Below are positions 33,623 through 42,967 of a stretch of DNA of 64,000 bases, piece after piece. The number at the start of each line of letters is the position of its first letter. Position 1 is the first letter of the stretch. This DNA comes from Vibrio plantisponsor (GTDB lineage: Bacteria > Pseudomonadota > Gammaproteobacteria > Enterobacterales > Vibrionaceae). The notes beneath the pieces were generated by a model. It worked only from the letters and a program-made list of their open reading frames with translations. It was not told where the DNA came from and did not search any database. The stretch spans positions 62,001-126,000 of the forward strand of contig NZ_JABEQC010000011.1 of NCBI RefSeq assembly GCF_013041605.1, written 5' to 3'. A program made the translations under genes and the position numbers.

Positions 33623-34261
33623 ATGTTGGGCTGGATTTCGGCTTTAATATCTGGATTTATCAGCATATCTGCGTTTGAAAGCAATAAAGCGAAGCTGGCT
33701 GTGGTGTTCAATACACTGTGTTTAGGTCTGTTATCGTTGATGCTGTTATTGTCGATAATAGGTAATCAGCAAGATGATTGGTCGGTAGCACCCTTATGGG
33801 TTCTTGCCGGTTTGGCCGTTTCTGTGGTTGCTGATATTTATCGAATTCAGCAAAAGCAGGCTAAAGCTTGTTTTAGCGCTTTTCTCGTTGTACAGCTCTT
33901 TTATAGCAAAGCATTTTGGATACAACTTACCGGGCCGATGATCTGGTGGTTACCTGCTTTGCTCATTGCTGCAAGTATTGTCGCGTTTTTCCTCCTGTTA
34001 CCTCAAATCGATACTCTTATTTTTCCGGTAACTATTATGGGAATGATGTTACTCCAGATGACATGGGCATCAGGTGAAGTCTGGATTACCTCTCCAACAC
34101 ACGCATCTTTGCTCGGTTTTCTCGGTAGCTTAAGTTTTATCGTTTCGGCAATTATTCTCGCTATTCATGATTATCGACAGCCTTTGCGCTATGGCAAAAC
34201 CTTAATCGGTGGAAGCTATCTACTCGCCCAAGCGCTAATTGTTGCCTCCGTAGTTTTTTAA
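33623..34261 (+). CDS. YhhN family membrane protein (lysoplasmalogenase-like)
   Basis: The 212-residue protein is almost entirely membrane-embedded, with about eight hydrophobic helices, and has the YhhN/TMEM86 pattern: FESNKAKL near the N-terminus, LAVSVVADIYR, FLVVQLFYSKAFW and SFIVSAIILAIHDY. Animal TMEM86 proteins hydrolyse lysoplasmalogens; the bacterial role is not established. It follows the AT-rich region directly. Confidence 0.8.
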   Translation: MLGWISALISGFISISAFESNKAKLAVVFNTLCLGLLSLMLLLSIIGNQQDDWSVAPLWVLAGLAVSVVADIYRIQQKQAKACFSAFLVVQLFYSKAFWIQLTGPMIWWLPALLIAASIVAFFLLLPQIDTLIFPVTIMGMMLLQMTWASGEVWITSPTHASLLGFLGSLSFIVSAIILAIHDYRQPLRYGKTLIGGSYLLAQALIVASVVF

Positions 34262-34360
34262 ATAAACGGTGATTTAAGGCTGTTTTAAATCAACGCTACG
34301 ATTGAATAACAGCGATAAGCTAAGACTCCTTCTGTTCAAAAACTCAATAGGAGAGTCAAC

Positions 34361-34597
34361 GTGGAACAACACATTCATGCTCATAAAATTTTGAATCAGT
34401 TGAAGGTACAGCCTATGACTGAAGAGCAACTGCGTCAGTTTATTGCTGCTGAGTTTGGCCCCCAAGTGCTTTTCCGTACCTGCAAACTTTCCGGCATGGA
34501 TACCGATACTGTGCTTGAGTTCTTTCAAGCCAAGCAGAAAGTAATCATTAAAGATGATGTATGGCACTTAAATCTGGCAGAGATTTGCCAGCATTAA
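34361..34597 (+). CDS. YecH family protein (DUF2492)
   Basis: The 78-residue protein matches E. coli YecH: HAHKILNQL, FGPQVLFRTCKLSGM, ending LAEICQH. Two cysteines and several histidines suggest metal binding, as annotated for the family; the function is not known. A GGAGAG precedes the start. The gene stands alone. Confidence 0.85.
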   Translation: MEQHIHAHKILNQLKVQPMTEEQLRQFIAAEFGPQVLFRTCKLSGMDTDTVLEFFQAKQKVIIKDDVWHLNLAEICQH

Positions 34598-34731
34598 TTT
34601 GTGGCTAGTGTGATGGCCGTGTCTATTAGTTGTGCTAGTTTTTTCGTGCTTCAGGCTACGATTGTTCCTAATCGTAAAATCTGAAGTACGTTGATATACT
34701 GCGCCATTATGCTTATTGACACTGAGACACT

Positions 34732-35319
34732 ATGGACATCCTATCTGCCGCAACCTTGTTATTTCTCATCATGGATCCATTGGGCAATCTGCCTATCTTC
34801 TTATCGATCCTAAAACACATTGATGCCAAGCGCAGACGTATTGTTTTGATTCGGGAGATGCTGTTCGCTCTCGCGATTTTGATGCTGTTCTTGTTTGCTG
34901 GTCAGTCAATCATGGACTTCCTGCATGTCCAGCCTGAAACACTGAGTATTTCTGGCGGCATTATTCTTTTCATCATCGCGATTAAGATGATTTTCCCTAG
35001 TGCAGGCAGTATTACTGGGTTAGCTGCAGGCGAAGAACCTTTTATTGTGCCTTTAGCTATTCCTTTGATTGCCGGTCCAACCGTGATTGCGACTCTGCTG
35101 TTACTCTCTAGTCAAAACCCGACGCAGCTGTTAGAGCTGTCTGCGGCCGTCATGATTGCCTGGACGGGAACTTCCGTGATTCTGATGTTTAATGGATTCT
35201 TCCATAAAATTCTGGGAGAGCGTGGTTTGAAAGCGGTTGAGAGGCTGATGGGGTTATTGCTGGTGATGATTTCTACGCAGATGTTCCTCGACGGTATCAA
35301 AAGCTACGTTGGTCTTTAG
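34732..35319 (+). CDS. yhgN: YhgN family transporter (MarC/NAAT family)
   Basis: The 195-residue protein has about six transmembrane helices, with LFLIMDPLGNLPIF at the start and LAIPLIAGPTVIATLLL in the middle, the MarC-family repeats. The family was once proposed to export multiple drugs, but the substrate is not known. The length and LLVMISTQMFLDGI end match YhgN rather than MarC. It stands alone. Confidence 0.87.
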   Translation: MDILSAATLLFLIMDPLGNLPIFLSILKHIDAKRRRIVLIREMLFALAILMLFLFAGQSIMDFLHVQPETLSISGGIILFIIAIKMIFPSAGSITGLAAGEEPFIVPLAIPLIAGPTVIATLLLLSSQNPTQLLELSAAVMIAWTGTSVILMFNGFFHKILGERGLKAVERLMGLLLVMISTQMFLDGIKSYVGL

Positions 35320-35419
35320 TCTGTTATTAAAAATTGGGCTAACGCTATAGTCAAAAAGTCACAAAGAAAATCGTTGATGAGTAAGTACGGTCTGTCTGCT
35401 TCATTTAGCTGTTTAAGTT

Positions 35420-36319
35420 TTAGGTATGGGCTGTATCTTCAGTTTCTGGTTTTCTTTTTTGTTTGATGTATTGGCGTGGGCTTAAGGCGAATTTCTTCTT
35501 AAAGCATTTGGAAAAATAGTTGCTGTCGCTAAAACCGGATTGCTCTGCCACTTGCTGAATCGGCATAGGATTGTCATTGGTCAGTAAGGCGTGCGCGTAC
35601 TTGAGCTGCATCTCTCGTAAATACAGATTCGGCGATGTGTTGAGAAACTGTTTAAACAACCTTTCGAGCTGTCGCTGGCTAATAAATGCGGCTTGGGCGA
35701 TATCGCGACTATGCATATTGCTGTCGGTAAAATTTTGTTCAATAAATATCAGCGCTCTGCCTAAAGCCATGGTGGTTTGAGGAAGGTCTTGCGTTTGTTG
35801 TTGGTACATTCGTGCCAAGGTAACCGCCAGTTGCTGCATTAAACTGGTCAGCATGGTCTCAAAACCGTTCTCAGCTCGGTCATATTCTTGCCCGATTGTC
35901 TGAATGAGTTGTTCAACGATAGAAAACTGTTCGCCGTTTAAGGTTAGCTGTGAGCGGTACTTACTGGTTTGACGTGCAATCGGCTCAACTTTGAACATCG
36001 CTTGATAACCAGAGAGTCTTCTGAGTGAAGGTGTCTCAAAAAATGGGGCATCGGCCTCAAACATCAAGTTAATGATTCTTAGCTTATCGACATCCTGAAA
36101 AGCGTGTTCAATATCCCCGTTTATTACGAATATATCTCCGGGATTGAGTGGGTAAATGTGCGACGAAACTAAGTGGTTGCCTTTGCCGCTGATCACTAAA
36201 AACAGTTCAGAGTAATCATGACTATGTAAGCCAAAATCATGGTAGTGGTGGCAATCCAGATAAGCAAACTTCAGGTGTGGGTAACGCTGATGACGTTTTA
36301 AGTGATAAGTGGTCTCCAT
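35420..36319 (-). CDS. AraC-family transcriptional regulator with cupin domain
   Basis: The 299-residue protein has an N-terminal cupin (HYHDFGLHSHDYSELFLV, with metal-type histidines; PLNPGDIFVING) and a C-terminal double helix-turn-helix (FISQRQLERLFKQ; SGFSDSNYFSKCFKKKF). The layout is that of RhaS/RhaR-type sugar-responsive activators. It is divergent from the MATE transporter gene with 206 bases between them, so it probably controls that gene or itself. The ligand is unknown. Confidence 0.88.
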   Translation of the reverse strand: METTYHLKRHQRYPHLKFAYLDCHHYHDFGLHSHDYSELFLVISGKGNHLVSSHIYPLNPGDIFVINGDIEHAFQDVDKLRIINLMFEADAPFFETPSLRRLSGYQAMFKVEPIARQTSKYRSQLTLNGEQFSIVEQLIQTIGQEYDRAENGFETMLTSLMQQLAVTLARMYQQQTQDLPQTTMALGRALIFIEQNFTDSNMHSRDIAQAAFISQRQLERLFKQFLNTSPNLYLREMQLKYAHALLTNDNPMPIQQVAEQSGFSDSNYFSKCFKKKFALSPRQYIKQKRKPETEDTAHT

Positions 36320-36525
36320 GTCGTTATTTTCCTTTTATTGGTCGCGTTTTTGGTAGAAGTTGCCTGTTGCCTATCATAGACTTAAGCGCCAAAAAATATC
36401 AAACCCATACTTGCATATCCCGTTCGGGCAAAAATATAGAATTAACCACTCTTTTATCTAGCCAGTGATGACACCCTGTCAGCCCACTCTGGGACAGCGT
36501 TACTATCCCTTTTAAGGTCAAAATA

Positions 36526-37866
36526 ATGCCCAAAAATGAAAAATTTCATCAACGTATGTCTATTGTTGCTTTAACGTGGCCAATATTGGTGGAAATTTTG
36601 CTGAGGACTGCACTCGGTACCAGTGATGTATTTATGCTTTCTGGTTATTCAGATAAAGCGGTTTCAGCGGTTGGGGTCATCACTCAGCTAACCTTTTTCC
36701 TGATCATTGTTTCTACATTTGTCAGCAGCGGCACCGGCATTCTTATTGCTCAATACAATGGTGCGGAGCGAACTCAAGATGCGACTAATGTGGGCGTTGC
36801 CAGCATCGCGCTTTCCGTCGTCGTCGGTTTGCTGCTGAGTATTGCTGCGGTGCTGGGTGCTGTGCATCTTATCTCTTTTTATGGTCTCGAACCTCAAGTT
36901 GAACTTTATGCTCAAGAATATCTCATCATCAGTGGCGCAATGACCTTCAACGTGACGATTGGCATCGTCTTTACCACCATTCTGCGCAGTTACGGCTATT
37001 CTCGCTCACCTATGGTGGTGAACATGGTCAGTGGTTTGCTGAATGTGGTTGGTAACTATATTGCGCTTTATCAACCGTTCGGGTTGCCTGTTTACGGGGT
37101 TCAAGGTGTGGCGATAGCGACGGTTGTGAGTCAGATTGTTGGAACAGTGACTCTTGGCTTTATATTGAAATACAGTCCTATTTCATTGCCGATGGGCTCA
37201 TTAAAGAACGTTCCTGCTGGGGTATACAAAAAAATTCTTAAAATAGGCGGAATGAATGCGGGTGAAGTGTTGTCCTATAACATGGCACAGATTGCAATTG
37301 TCTACTTTGTTGTGCAAATGGGAACCGCTTCGCTTGCTGCTTTTACCTATGCGCAAAATATCGCGCGTTTCTCGTTTGCCTTCGCTTTAGCGATAGGTCA
37401 AGCAACTCAGATTCAGACGGGTTACTACATAGGCAAAGGCTGGATAGAGAGTATTCTTAAGCGGGTGCAGATCTATTTCTTGGTGAGTTTTGTTGTCTCT
37501 ATTTCTGCTGCCAGTGCTATTTATTTGCTTAGAGATTCGATATTGCCTCTGTTTACTCATCAACCGGAGATCTTGTATCTCACAGGGACATTAATGATGG
37601 GGTCGATCATTCTTGAAGCAGGACGTGTGTTTAACCTTGTTTTTATCTCTGCTTTGAAAGGGGCAGGCGACGTTCGTTTCCCAGTACAAATAGGCATACT
37701 GTGCATGTGGGGTGTTGGGGTGTGTTTCTCTTACCTTTTAGGCATTCATTGGGGCTTTGGGGTTATTGGTGCTTGGATGGCGATAGCTTTAGATGAATGG
37801 GTGCGTGGCATCATTATGTTGGTGAGATGGCGTTCATCATCTTGGGTCAGGTTCAAACTTCTGTAA
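36526..37866 (+). CDS. MATE family efflux transporter
   Basis: The 446-residue protein has about 12 transmembrane helices in two homologous halves, with WPILVEILLRTALGTSDVFML at the start (in part TALGTSDVFML), GTGILIAQYNGA, and the second-half equivalents GQATQIQTGYYIG and LKGAGDVRFPV. MATE proteins export drugs or metabolites in exchange for Na+ or H+. The substrate may be suggested by the divergent AraC regulator but cannot be read from sequence. A long hairpin terminator follows. Confidence 0.9.
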   Translation: MPKNEKFHQRMSIVALTWPILVEILLRTALGTSDVFMLSGYSDKAVSAVGVITQLTFFLIIVSTFVSSGTGILIAQYNGAERTQDATNVGVASIALSVVVGLLLSIAAVLGAVHLISFYGLEPQVELYAQEYLIISGAMTFNVTIGIVFTTILRSYGYSRSPMVVNMVSGLLNVVGNYIALYQPFGLPVYGVQGVAIATVVSQIVGTVTLGFILKYSPISLPMGSLKNVPAGVYKKILKIGGMNAGEVLSYNMAQIAIVYFVVQMGTASLAAFTYAQNIARFSFAFALAIGQATQIQTGYYIGKGWIESILKRVQIYFLVSFVVSISAASAIYLLRDSILPLFTHQPEILYLTGTLMMGSIILEAGRVFNLVFISALKGAGDVRFPVQIGILCMWGVGVCFSYLLGIHWGFGVIGAWMAIALDEWVRGIIMLVRWRSSSWVRFKLL

Positions 37867-37902
37867 CATAAAGCTGTTTTCATATAACGGTGGAAGAAAG
37901 TT

Positions 37903-37954
37903 GCCCGTGAAATTTTTCATAATATTGAAAGTTTTCACGGGCGGTTTGTTTTTT
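37903..37954 (+). terminator. Terminator of the MATE gene
   Basis: GCCCGTGAAA pairs with TTTCACGGGC across a 20-base loop and is followed by TTTGTTTTTT. The loop is long, but stem and T run are clear. The rest of 37955-38210 holds the operator below and a T-rich leader of the porin gene. Confidence 0.75.
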
Positions 37955-38005
37955 AAGCACAAAGAGCACGAATTTTTCGTGACTAAATTCGCTAAACCTC
38001 ATGAA

Positions 38006-38021
38006 ATGAAAGCGATTTCAT
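38006..38021. promoter_or_regulatory. Putative LacI-type operator upstream of the porin gene
   Basis: ATGAAAGCGATTTCAT has perfect 6-bp arms (ATGAAA/TTTCAT) around a central CG, the shape of LacI/GalR-family operators. It lies 190 bases before the porin start. Similar elements occur at 41907 and 44343, suggesting shared control by a LacI regulator of this locus. Confidence 0.55.
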
Positions 38022-38210
38022 TGTTGGTGAACTAGGAAATTCATTCTTAACTAATTGAATTCCATTTAATATCCCTATCTAAAATTCTTCACGACTGTTT
38101 CATGTTAATTATTTCGATATGCGGGTGTGAAGTCGGCAAATATTTTCAAACCTTTCATTACTTATTATTTCCCTGAATTAGAACAAACCTAAATTTAATA
38201 GGGAAATAAC

Positions 38211-39503
38211 ATGAAGAACTTTAAAGTTTTACCAATAACTTTTGCTGTGGCATCTATTTTATCCTCTGCCTCTGTGTTCGCGGCAGATACCGATATTTCA
38301 GCTTTAGAAAAGCGTATTCAGGAGCTGGAAGCTAAGGTTGTTGAAATTGATTATGTAAATGATCAACAACAAGCTGTATTGACGCCAGATACAAAAGTAC
38401 CTCAAGGAATTATCTTCTCTGGTTATGCTCGCTACGGCGCACATTATTCAGATAGCGATAACCGTTATGTCCTCGTCGGTAGCTCAGGTAAGTCTCTGGG
38501 TCGTCTTGGCAACGAAGCTAACGGTGGTGAGTTCCAGTTCGGCAAAATCTTCCAAGCGGACAACGGCGCCAAGTGGGACTTAGTTTTGATGATTGATGAG
38601 TGGTCTCATCGTGACTGGATTCCTGCTGGTGGTTCTGCTGGCGGTGTAAGCTTGAAAAAAATGTACGCAGGTGTAACCAACATATTTGAAAGCCAACCTG
38701 AGCTGTATATGTGGGCAGGTCGTGATTTCCACGGTCGTCTACAACAAGGTTTGAACGATTACTTCGTATTCACTCACGATGGTCAAGGTGCGGGTTTCAA
38801 CAACTTAAATCTTGGTGGCGCTAAGCTAGACATGGGCTTTGTGGGTAAAGTCGACTCTTCAGCTGGCAGCCTAAACAATGATACTGGTGTTTACGCTATT
38901 ACTTCTAGACTGCACAGCATCAACGCGGGTATCGGTAATCTAGACCTATACGCAAACTACGGTTTTGCTTCAGACCAAGCAGGCGCAGACAAAACCAATG
39001 AAGATTCATGGCAAGTCGGTGCAGTATTGGGCCTAGGCAGCTCAAACAAACTGGTTATGAAGTACGCGGATGGTGCTGATGATTCTGCGTTTGATTTAGC
39101 GGGTGACAAACAAGTGGTATACGCGAGTTTGGAAGGTAATGCTAAAGCATCTGATCAATTCATCATTGACTACTTAGTCTCTTACAAAAACATTGCTGGC
39201 GCTGACGCAGATGAGAAAAACGAATACGCAGGTATCGTTCGTCCTCAATACCAATGGGATGAAGTGCATTCAACTTGGCTAGAAGCGGGTTATGCGATGG
39301 AAGATTGGGATAACGGCAAAGAAGTGAATGGTTGGAAAGTAACACTTTCTCAAAACGTTTCACTTGGTGGTCTACCTTGGAGCCGTCCAATGCTACGTTT
39401 CTACACCACTGTGGGTGATGTTGAAACGACTGAAGCAGGTTCTTCTACTTCAACAACTGTTGATACAGTTGCAGTAGGTGCAATGTTCGAAGCATGGTGG
39501 TAA
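38211..39503 (+). CDS. LamB-type carbohydrate porin
   Basis: The 430-residue outer-membrane protein has a signal peptide (cleaved after VFAA, about residue 25), a short coiled coil (ALEKRIQELEAKVVEI, typical of some Vibrio sugar porins), and a beta-barrel with the LamB/maltoporin features GYARYG and FGKIFQ. The chain ends in AWW, an aromatic C-terminus recognised by the BAM machinery. It should admit oligosaccharides across the outer membrane. Its position in a beta-glucoside locus suggests beta-gluco-oligosaccharides rather than maltodextrin. An operator-like palindrome lies upstream and two terminators downstream. Confidence 0.87.
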   Translation: MKNFKVLPITFAVASILSSASVFAADTDISALEKRIQELEAKVVEIDYVNDQQQAVLTPDTKVPQGIIFSGYARYGAHYSDSDNRYVLVGSSGKSLGRLGNEANGGEFQFGKIFQADNGAKWDLVLMIDEWSHRDWIPAGGSAGGVSLKKMYAGVTNIFESQPELYMWAGRDFHGRLQQGLNDYFVFTHDGQGAGFNNLNLGGAKLDMGFVGKVDSSAGSLNNDTGVYAITSRLHSINAGIGNLDLYANYGFASDQAGADKTNEDSWQVGAVLGLGSSNKLVMKYADGADDSAFDLAGDKQVVYASLEGNAKASDQFIIDYLVSYKNIAGADADEKNEYAGIVRPQYQWDEVHSTWLEAGYAMEDWDNGKEVNGWKVTLSQNVSLGGLPWSRPMLRFYTTVGDVETTEAGSSTSTTVDTVAVGAMFEAWW

Positions 39504-39535
39504 TCCACTCATAGTTTACTGTCTATCTATGTATT

Positions 39536-39566
39536 AGCCCCAAAGGCAGATTATTGGGGCTTGGTT
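39536..39566 (+). terminator. First terminator after the porin gene
   Basis: AGCCCCAA / TTGGGGCT with a 10-base loop, followed by TGGTTT. Weak T run; a second hairpin follows. Confidence 0.6.
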
Positions 39567-39590
39567 TACCAACCAATTTAACTCCAACTT

Positions 39591-39616
39591 TGGGCACCAA
39601 TGTGTGCCCATTTTTT
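39591..39616 (+). terminator. Second terminator after the porin gene
   Basis: TGGGCAC-CAATGT-GTGCCCA then six T. It separates porin and chemoreceptor transcripts. Confidence 0.8.
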
Positions 39617-39664
39617 ATCTTGCAAAGAGCAGCATGTAGTGAATTGTTTATCAGTAGGTGGAGT

Positions 39665-41689
39665 ATGCCTTTTCAATCGTTAGTTTCTCGTCTCTATCTT
39701 GGTTGTATGTGCGTTATCGCAATTATGATCGGGTCTGCATGGCTATCTGTCAGTAGTAACCAGAACGTTACGGCTAAGATGGAATCCATCACTCAAGATG
39801 CAACGCCGCTGATGCTTCGCTCAGCGCAGCTTACCATTGATTTTCTTAACATTAACCGCAGTTTGACGCCGTATCTATCGGCTCAATATCTGGATGAACT
39901 GCCGCCATTTGTTGAGTCAATTCAAGCCAATATAGAGACTTATAATACTCAGCTTCGTTGGTTTGTTGCTCAAACACAGCAACGCCCAGACTTGCATGAT
40001 TACGTAGAGCCAATCACAGAGCAGGGAGAGCAGGTATTAGAGGTTTTGAATGCGGTCATTGACACTCATGCCAGTTACTTAGATCAGTTAGACCAGAGCT
40101 ATCTGTTGCAGTCTCAGTTCCAATCACTCGTCACTCAGTTGGGTAATGCGCTTCAACGTGCACGCAGCAGCGCAGATTCGGCAGAGGCGCTAAAAGCTCT
40201 GGATGCACTTACCAGCCAAGTTGGTTTGTTGAACAACGAAGCTAACGAAGTGTTCAAGTTGCAAGATATGACGGAGCTCCGCTCCGTTGCTCGTCGCTTG
40301 ACCAATCGCCAGCGTTATCTTGACGAGAGTGAACAACTGCTGATCAAAAATCACTCAAAGCTCTATTCTTCGCTTGAAACACCCCTTTCAGTACTTAAAC
40401 AACTTACTTTCCAACCAACAGGCGCAGTAAAGATGCATGTTGATGTGGTTGAACAAGCTGAGAATCTCGCAAAATTACGCTCTGAATTAGAGCAAAAAAT
40501 TGATGCTCAGTTGGCGAATGTCGACAACCTTTCTCTGTATGCCAACCAAATTGCCAACCAACTTTATGATGAAGCAAGACAAGCATCGAGCGAGACACGT
40601 TCGCTGTTTATTGCTATTTCGCTGGCCTCCATTTTTGTTACTGCATGTCTGGTGCTGAGTTTTACCAATATGGTGCGTAAAGCGACCGGACTTTTGCTCA
40701 ATGCTTTAAATCGAATTGCAGCTAAAGATTTGACTCAGGAAGTGGAATACTCGGCAAATAATGAATTTGGACAAGTGGCGGAAAAGGTCAACCTGGTTGT
40801 TCGCCATCTATCATTGATTATTGAACGCATACGTCAATCAAGCGCCGAGCTCAATAGCACCTCATTGACCAATCAGGGAATCAGTACCGAACTCAATAGT
40901 GCTATCTACGAACAAACGTCACAGACGGTATCAGTGGCTTCTGCGATGGAAGAGATTGAATGTTCGGTGACGGACATTGCTCAGTCGACCGAAGACACGC
41001 TGAGCCTAGTGACAGAAGCGGTTGAGCACTCCGATAAGGCGCAAACAGATATGACTGAGAATGTCGCAATGTTGGAACGACTTTCTCATGAGTTAAATCA
41101 AGTCACGGCAACGAATCAAGCTCTGGAACAAGAGAGCATCAGCATTGAATCTATCTTGGATACCATTTCCGGTATCTCTGAGCAGACCAACTTACTTGCG
41201 TTGAATGCTGCAATTGAAGCGGCTCGTGCAGGTGAATATGGGCGAGGATTTTCAGTAGTTGCGGATGAGGTCAGGATTCTTGCGGCTCAAACTACCCATA
41301 GCGCGAAGGAAATTCAAAATAAAATTGAGCGTTTACAGAGACAAACGGATATGGCAGGCAAACAGATTTCCAACTGCCTTTCTGGTATGACCCAAAGTAT
41401 GCAGCAAGCCAAACAGGTTAATGGGCGTTTTGTGAAGTTGCATGAACTGCTTAATCAAGTCTCTCATCGCAGTCAACAAATCGCTTCAGCGACTATCGTT
41501 CATCAATCTGTTGCCAGTGAAGTGACGAAAAATGTCAGTCATATTCATTCGTTATCCGAGCAAAATTTACATCGCTCAACCCAAGTGGCAGAGCATGGTG
41601 AGAAATTAGAACGTTTGGCTGAAATTCAATTTGAATTGACGGACAGTTTTATTTTGCAACCGGAAGAACGAAATAAAGAAGTTATATAA
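39665..41689 (+). CDS. Methyl-accepting chemotaxis protein in the beta-glucoside locus
   Basis: The 674-residue chemoreceptor has TM1 (about 11-29), a large all-helical periplasmic domain of about 280 residues rich in Gln and Leu, TM2 (about 313-333), a HAMP region, and a signalling domain with the hairpin tip [20 protein letters not shown] (20 residues). The helical periplasmic part is longer than a four-helix bundle and could be of the HBM (helical bimodular) type. No C-terminal CheR-binding pentapeptide is seen. I use the ATG at 39665 with GGTGGAG upstream; the frame extends further upstream, but through the porin terminator. Its position between porin and importer suggests it senses the imported sugar, perhaps through the binding protein. 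Confidence 0.88.
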   Translation: MPFQSLVSRLYLGCMCVIAIMIGSAWLSVSSNQNVTAKMESITQDATPLMLRSAQLTIDFLNINRSLTPYLSAQYLDELPPFVESIQANIETYNTQLRWFVAQTQQRPDLHDYVEPITEQGEQVLEVLNAVIDTHASYLDQLDQSYLLQSQFQSLVTQLGNALQRARSSADSAEALKALDALTSQVGLLNNEANEVFKLQDMTELRSVARRLTNRQRYLDESEQLLIKNHSKLYSSLETPLSVLKQLTFQPTGAVKMHVDVVEQAENLAKLRSELEQKIDAQLANVDNLSLYANQIANQLYDEARQASSETRSLFIAISLASIFVTACLVLSFTNMVRKATGLLLNALNRIAAKDLTQEVEYSANNEFGQVAEKVNLVVRHLSLIIERIRQSSAELNSTSLTNQGISTELNSAIYEQTSQTVSVASAMEEIECSVTDIAQSTEDTLSLVTEAVEHSDKAQTDMTENVAMLERLSHELNQVTATNQALEQESISIESILDTISGISEQTNLLALNAAIEAARAGEYGRGFSVVADEVRILAAQTTHSAKEIQNKIERLQRQTDMAGKQISNCLSGMTQSMQQAKQVNGRFVKLHELLNQVSHRSQQIASATIVHQSVASEVTKNVSHIHSLSEQNLHRSTQVAEHGEKLERLAEIQFELTDSFILQPEERNKEVI

Positions 41690-41775
41690 GAAAGCATTAA
41701 ATACGGATGTTTTAAATATTTTTAAGCTTTTTAATAAGAATATTTATAACTCGTGAAGCTCAACGGGATAATTCG

Positions 41776-41794
41776 TTTCATGAAACTGTTTCAT
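41776..41794. promoter_or_regulatory. Overlapping palindromes upstream of the LacI-ABC operon
   Basis: TTTCATGAAACTGTTTCAT contains a perfect TTTCATGAAA palindrome overlapping ATGAAA-CTG-TTTCAT. The half-site ATGAAA is the same as in the porin operator at 38006, but the spacing is one base shorter, so binding is uncertain. Confidence 0.35.
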
Positions 41795-41856
41795 GGGCGA
41801 GGGTGAAATTGTAAGAGCTCTCTACTTTTATGAAAGCTCTATTTTTCCCAAAAAAT

Positions 41857-41878
41857 TAGTGTGACCACACTCACTCAT
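41857..41878 (+). promoter_or_regulatory. Putative CRP-cAMP site of the LacI-ABC operon
   Basis: TGTGA-CCACAC-TCACT (core 41860-41875) matches the CRP consensus TGTGA-N6-TCACA in nine of ten positions. It lies upstream of the operator at 41907, as expected for an activated, catabolite-controlled promoter. Confidence 0.65.
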
Positions 41879-41906
41879 TACACTCACTAACTACGGAATA
41901 CTTAGC

Positions 41907-41922
41907 TTGTAAGCGTTTTCAA
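41907..41922. promoter_or_regulatory. Putative LacI-type operator before the LacI-ABC operon
   Basis: TTGTAAGCGTTTTCAA has imperfect inverted arms (TTGTAAGC versus TTGAAAAC on the other strand) around a central CG. It lies 23-38 bases before the GTG start of the regulator gene, where it could block transcription. Autorepression is the obvious model. Confidence 0.6.
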
Positions 41923-41944
41923 CAAAAGTAGTATTGAGGTATCG

Positions 41945-42949
41945 GTGGCAACAATTAAACACGTCTCTGAGCATGCGGGGGTATCTCAGGCGACAGTATC
42001 CAGAGTGATTAATGGTACTTGTCGTGTGAGTCACGATAAAAAGCTAAAAGTCGAAAAAGCGATTAAAGAGCTGGGTTACCGCCCTAACTCTATTGCTCAG
42101 GCTTTAGCATCGAGTCGTACTGGCAGCGTGGGAATTGTTGTTCCGGAACTAAGTGGCTTTTATTCGGGCATGCTTCATTGCTTAGAAGAGAATCTACGTC
42201 GCTTTGGCTACCATGCCATCGTGACTGCGGGTTCCGATACTGAACAGGGGCAACGCGAGTCTGTAGAGTTTCTGCTAGGGCGCAGAGTCGATGCATTGAT
42301 TCTCCATGTTCAGCATCTGAGTGATGATTACTTAATCTCTTTGGAAGAGCAGGGCATTCCAGTGGTTTTGGTGAACCGCTTTGTTCCAGAGATGTACCGA
42401 AGCTGTATTGATATTGATAACGAGCTGGGGGGAAAACTCGCGACTCAATATCTATTGCATAAAGGCCATACCGAGATCGCCTGTATTACCGGCCCTCTAG
42501 ACAAATCTGATGCTCGAGGACGCTTACAGGGCTATCGAAGAGCCTTGGAAGATGCAGGGTTGGAGTATAACGAAGCACTGGTTTCTGAAGCAGGTTTTAC
42601 GGAAGAAACAGGTGTTATCGCGACGAAGAAATTGCTGAAGAGAGACTGTCGGTTCACTGCGATTTTTGCGTCAAATGATCATATGGCGTTTGGAGCATTT
42701 GAGGTGTTACGGGAAGCCGGTTATTTCATTCCTAATGACATTTCACTTGTGGGTTTTGACGATAACATTTTTGCTCGTTATCTCACTCCCTCTTTAACCA
42801 CGATTAATTTTCCAATTGAGCAGATGAGCATTGAGGCAGTACAGCTCACTTTGCAAAAGCTTAACAAGAATAAGCAAGATGTGAATTTCAAACTCAACCC
42901 TGCGTTGGTAGTGCGAGATTCAGTCAAGGACATAACGAGTACCCTATAA
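41945..42949 (+). CDS. LacI-family regulator, first of two in the locus
   Basis: The 334-residue repressor has a LacI helix-turn-helix (TIKHVSEHAGVSQATVSRVI) and hinge (PNSIAQALAS), then a periplasmic-binding-protein-like sugar domain with VGIVVPELSG, IFASNDHMAFGAFEVL and VGFDDNIFARYLTPSLTTI. The start is GTG with GAGG about 6 bases upstream. It is 18 bases before the binding-protein gene, so regulator and importer share a transcript. It probably senses a beta-glucoside or its phosphorolysis product and binds the operators at 41907 and 38006. Confidence 0.9.
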   Translation: MATIKHVSEHAGVSQATVSRVINGTCRVSHDKKLKVEKAIKELGYRPNSIAQALASSRTGSVGIVVPELSGFYSGMLHCLEENLRRFGYHAIVTAGSDTEQGQRESVEFLLGRRVDALILHVQHLSDDYLISLEEQGIPVVLVNRFVPEMYRSCIDIDNELGGKLATQYLLHKGHTEIACITGPLDKSDARGRLQGYRRALEDAGLEYNEALVSEAGFTEETGVIATKKLLKRDCRFTAIFASNDHMAFGAFEVLREAGYFIPNDISLVGFDDNIFARYLTPSLTTINFPIEQMSIEAVQLTLQKLNKNKQDVNFKLNPALVVRDSVKDITSTL

Positions 42950-42967
42950 CTACATTAAGGATAAAGC

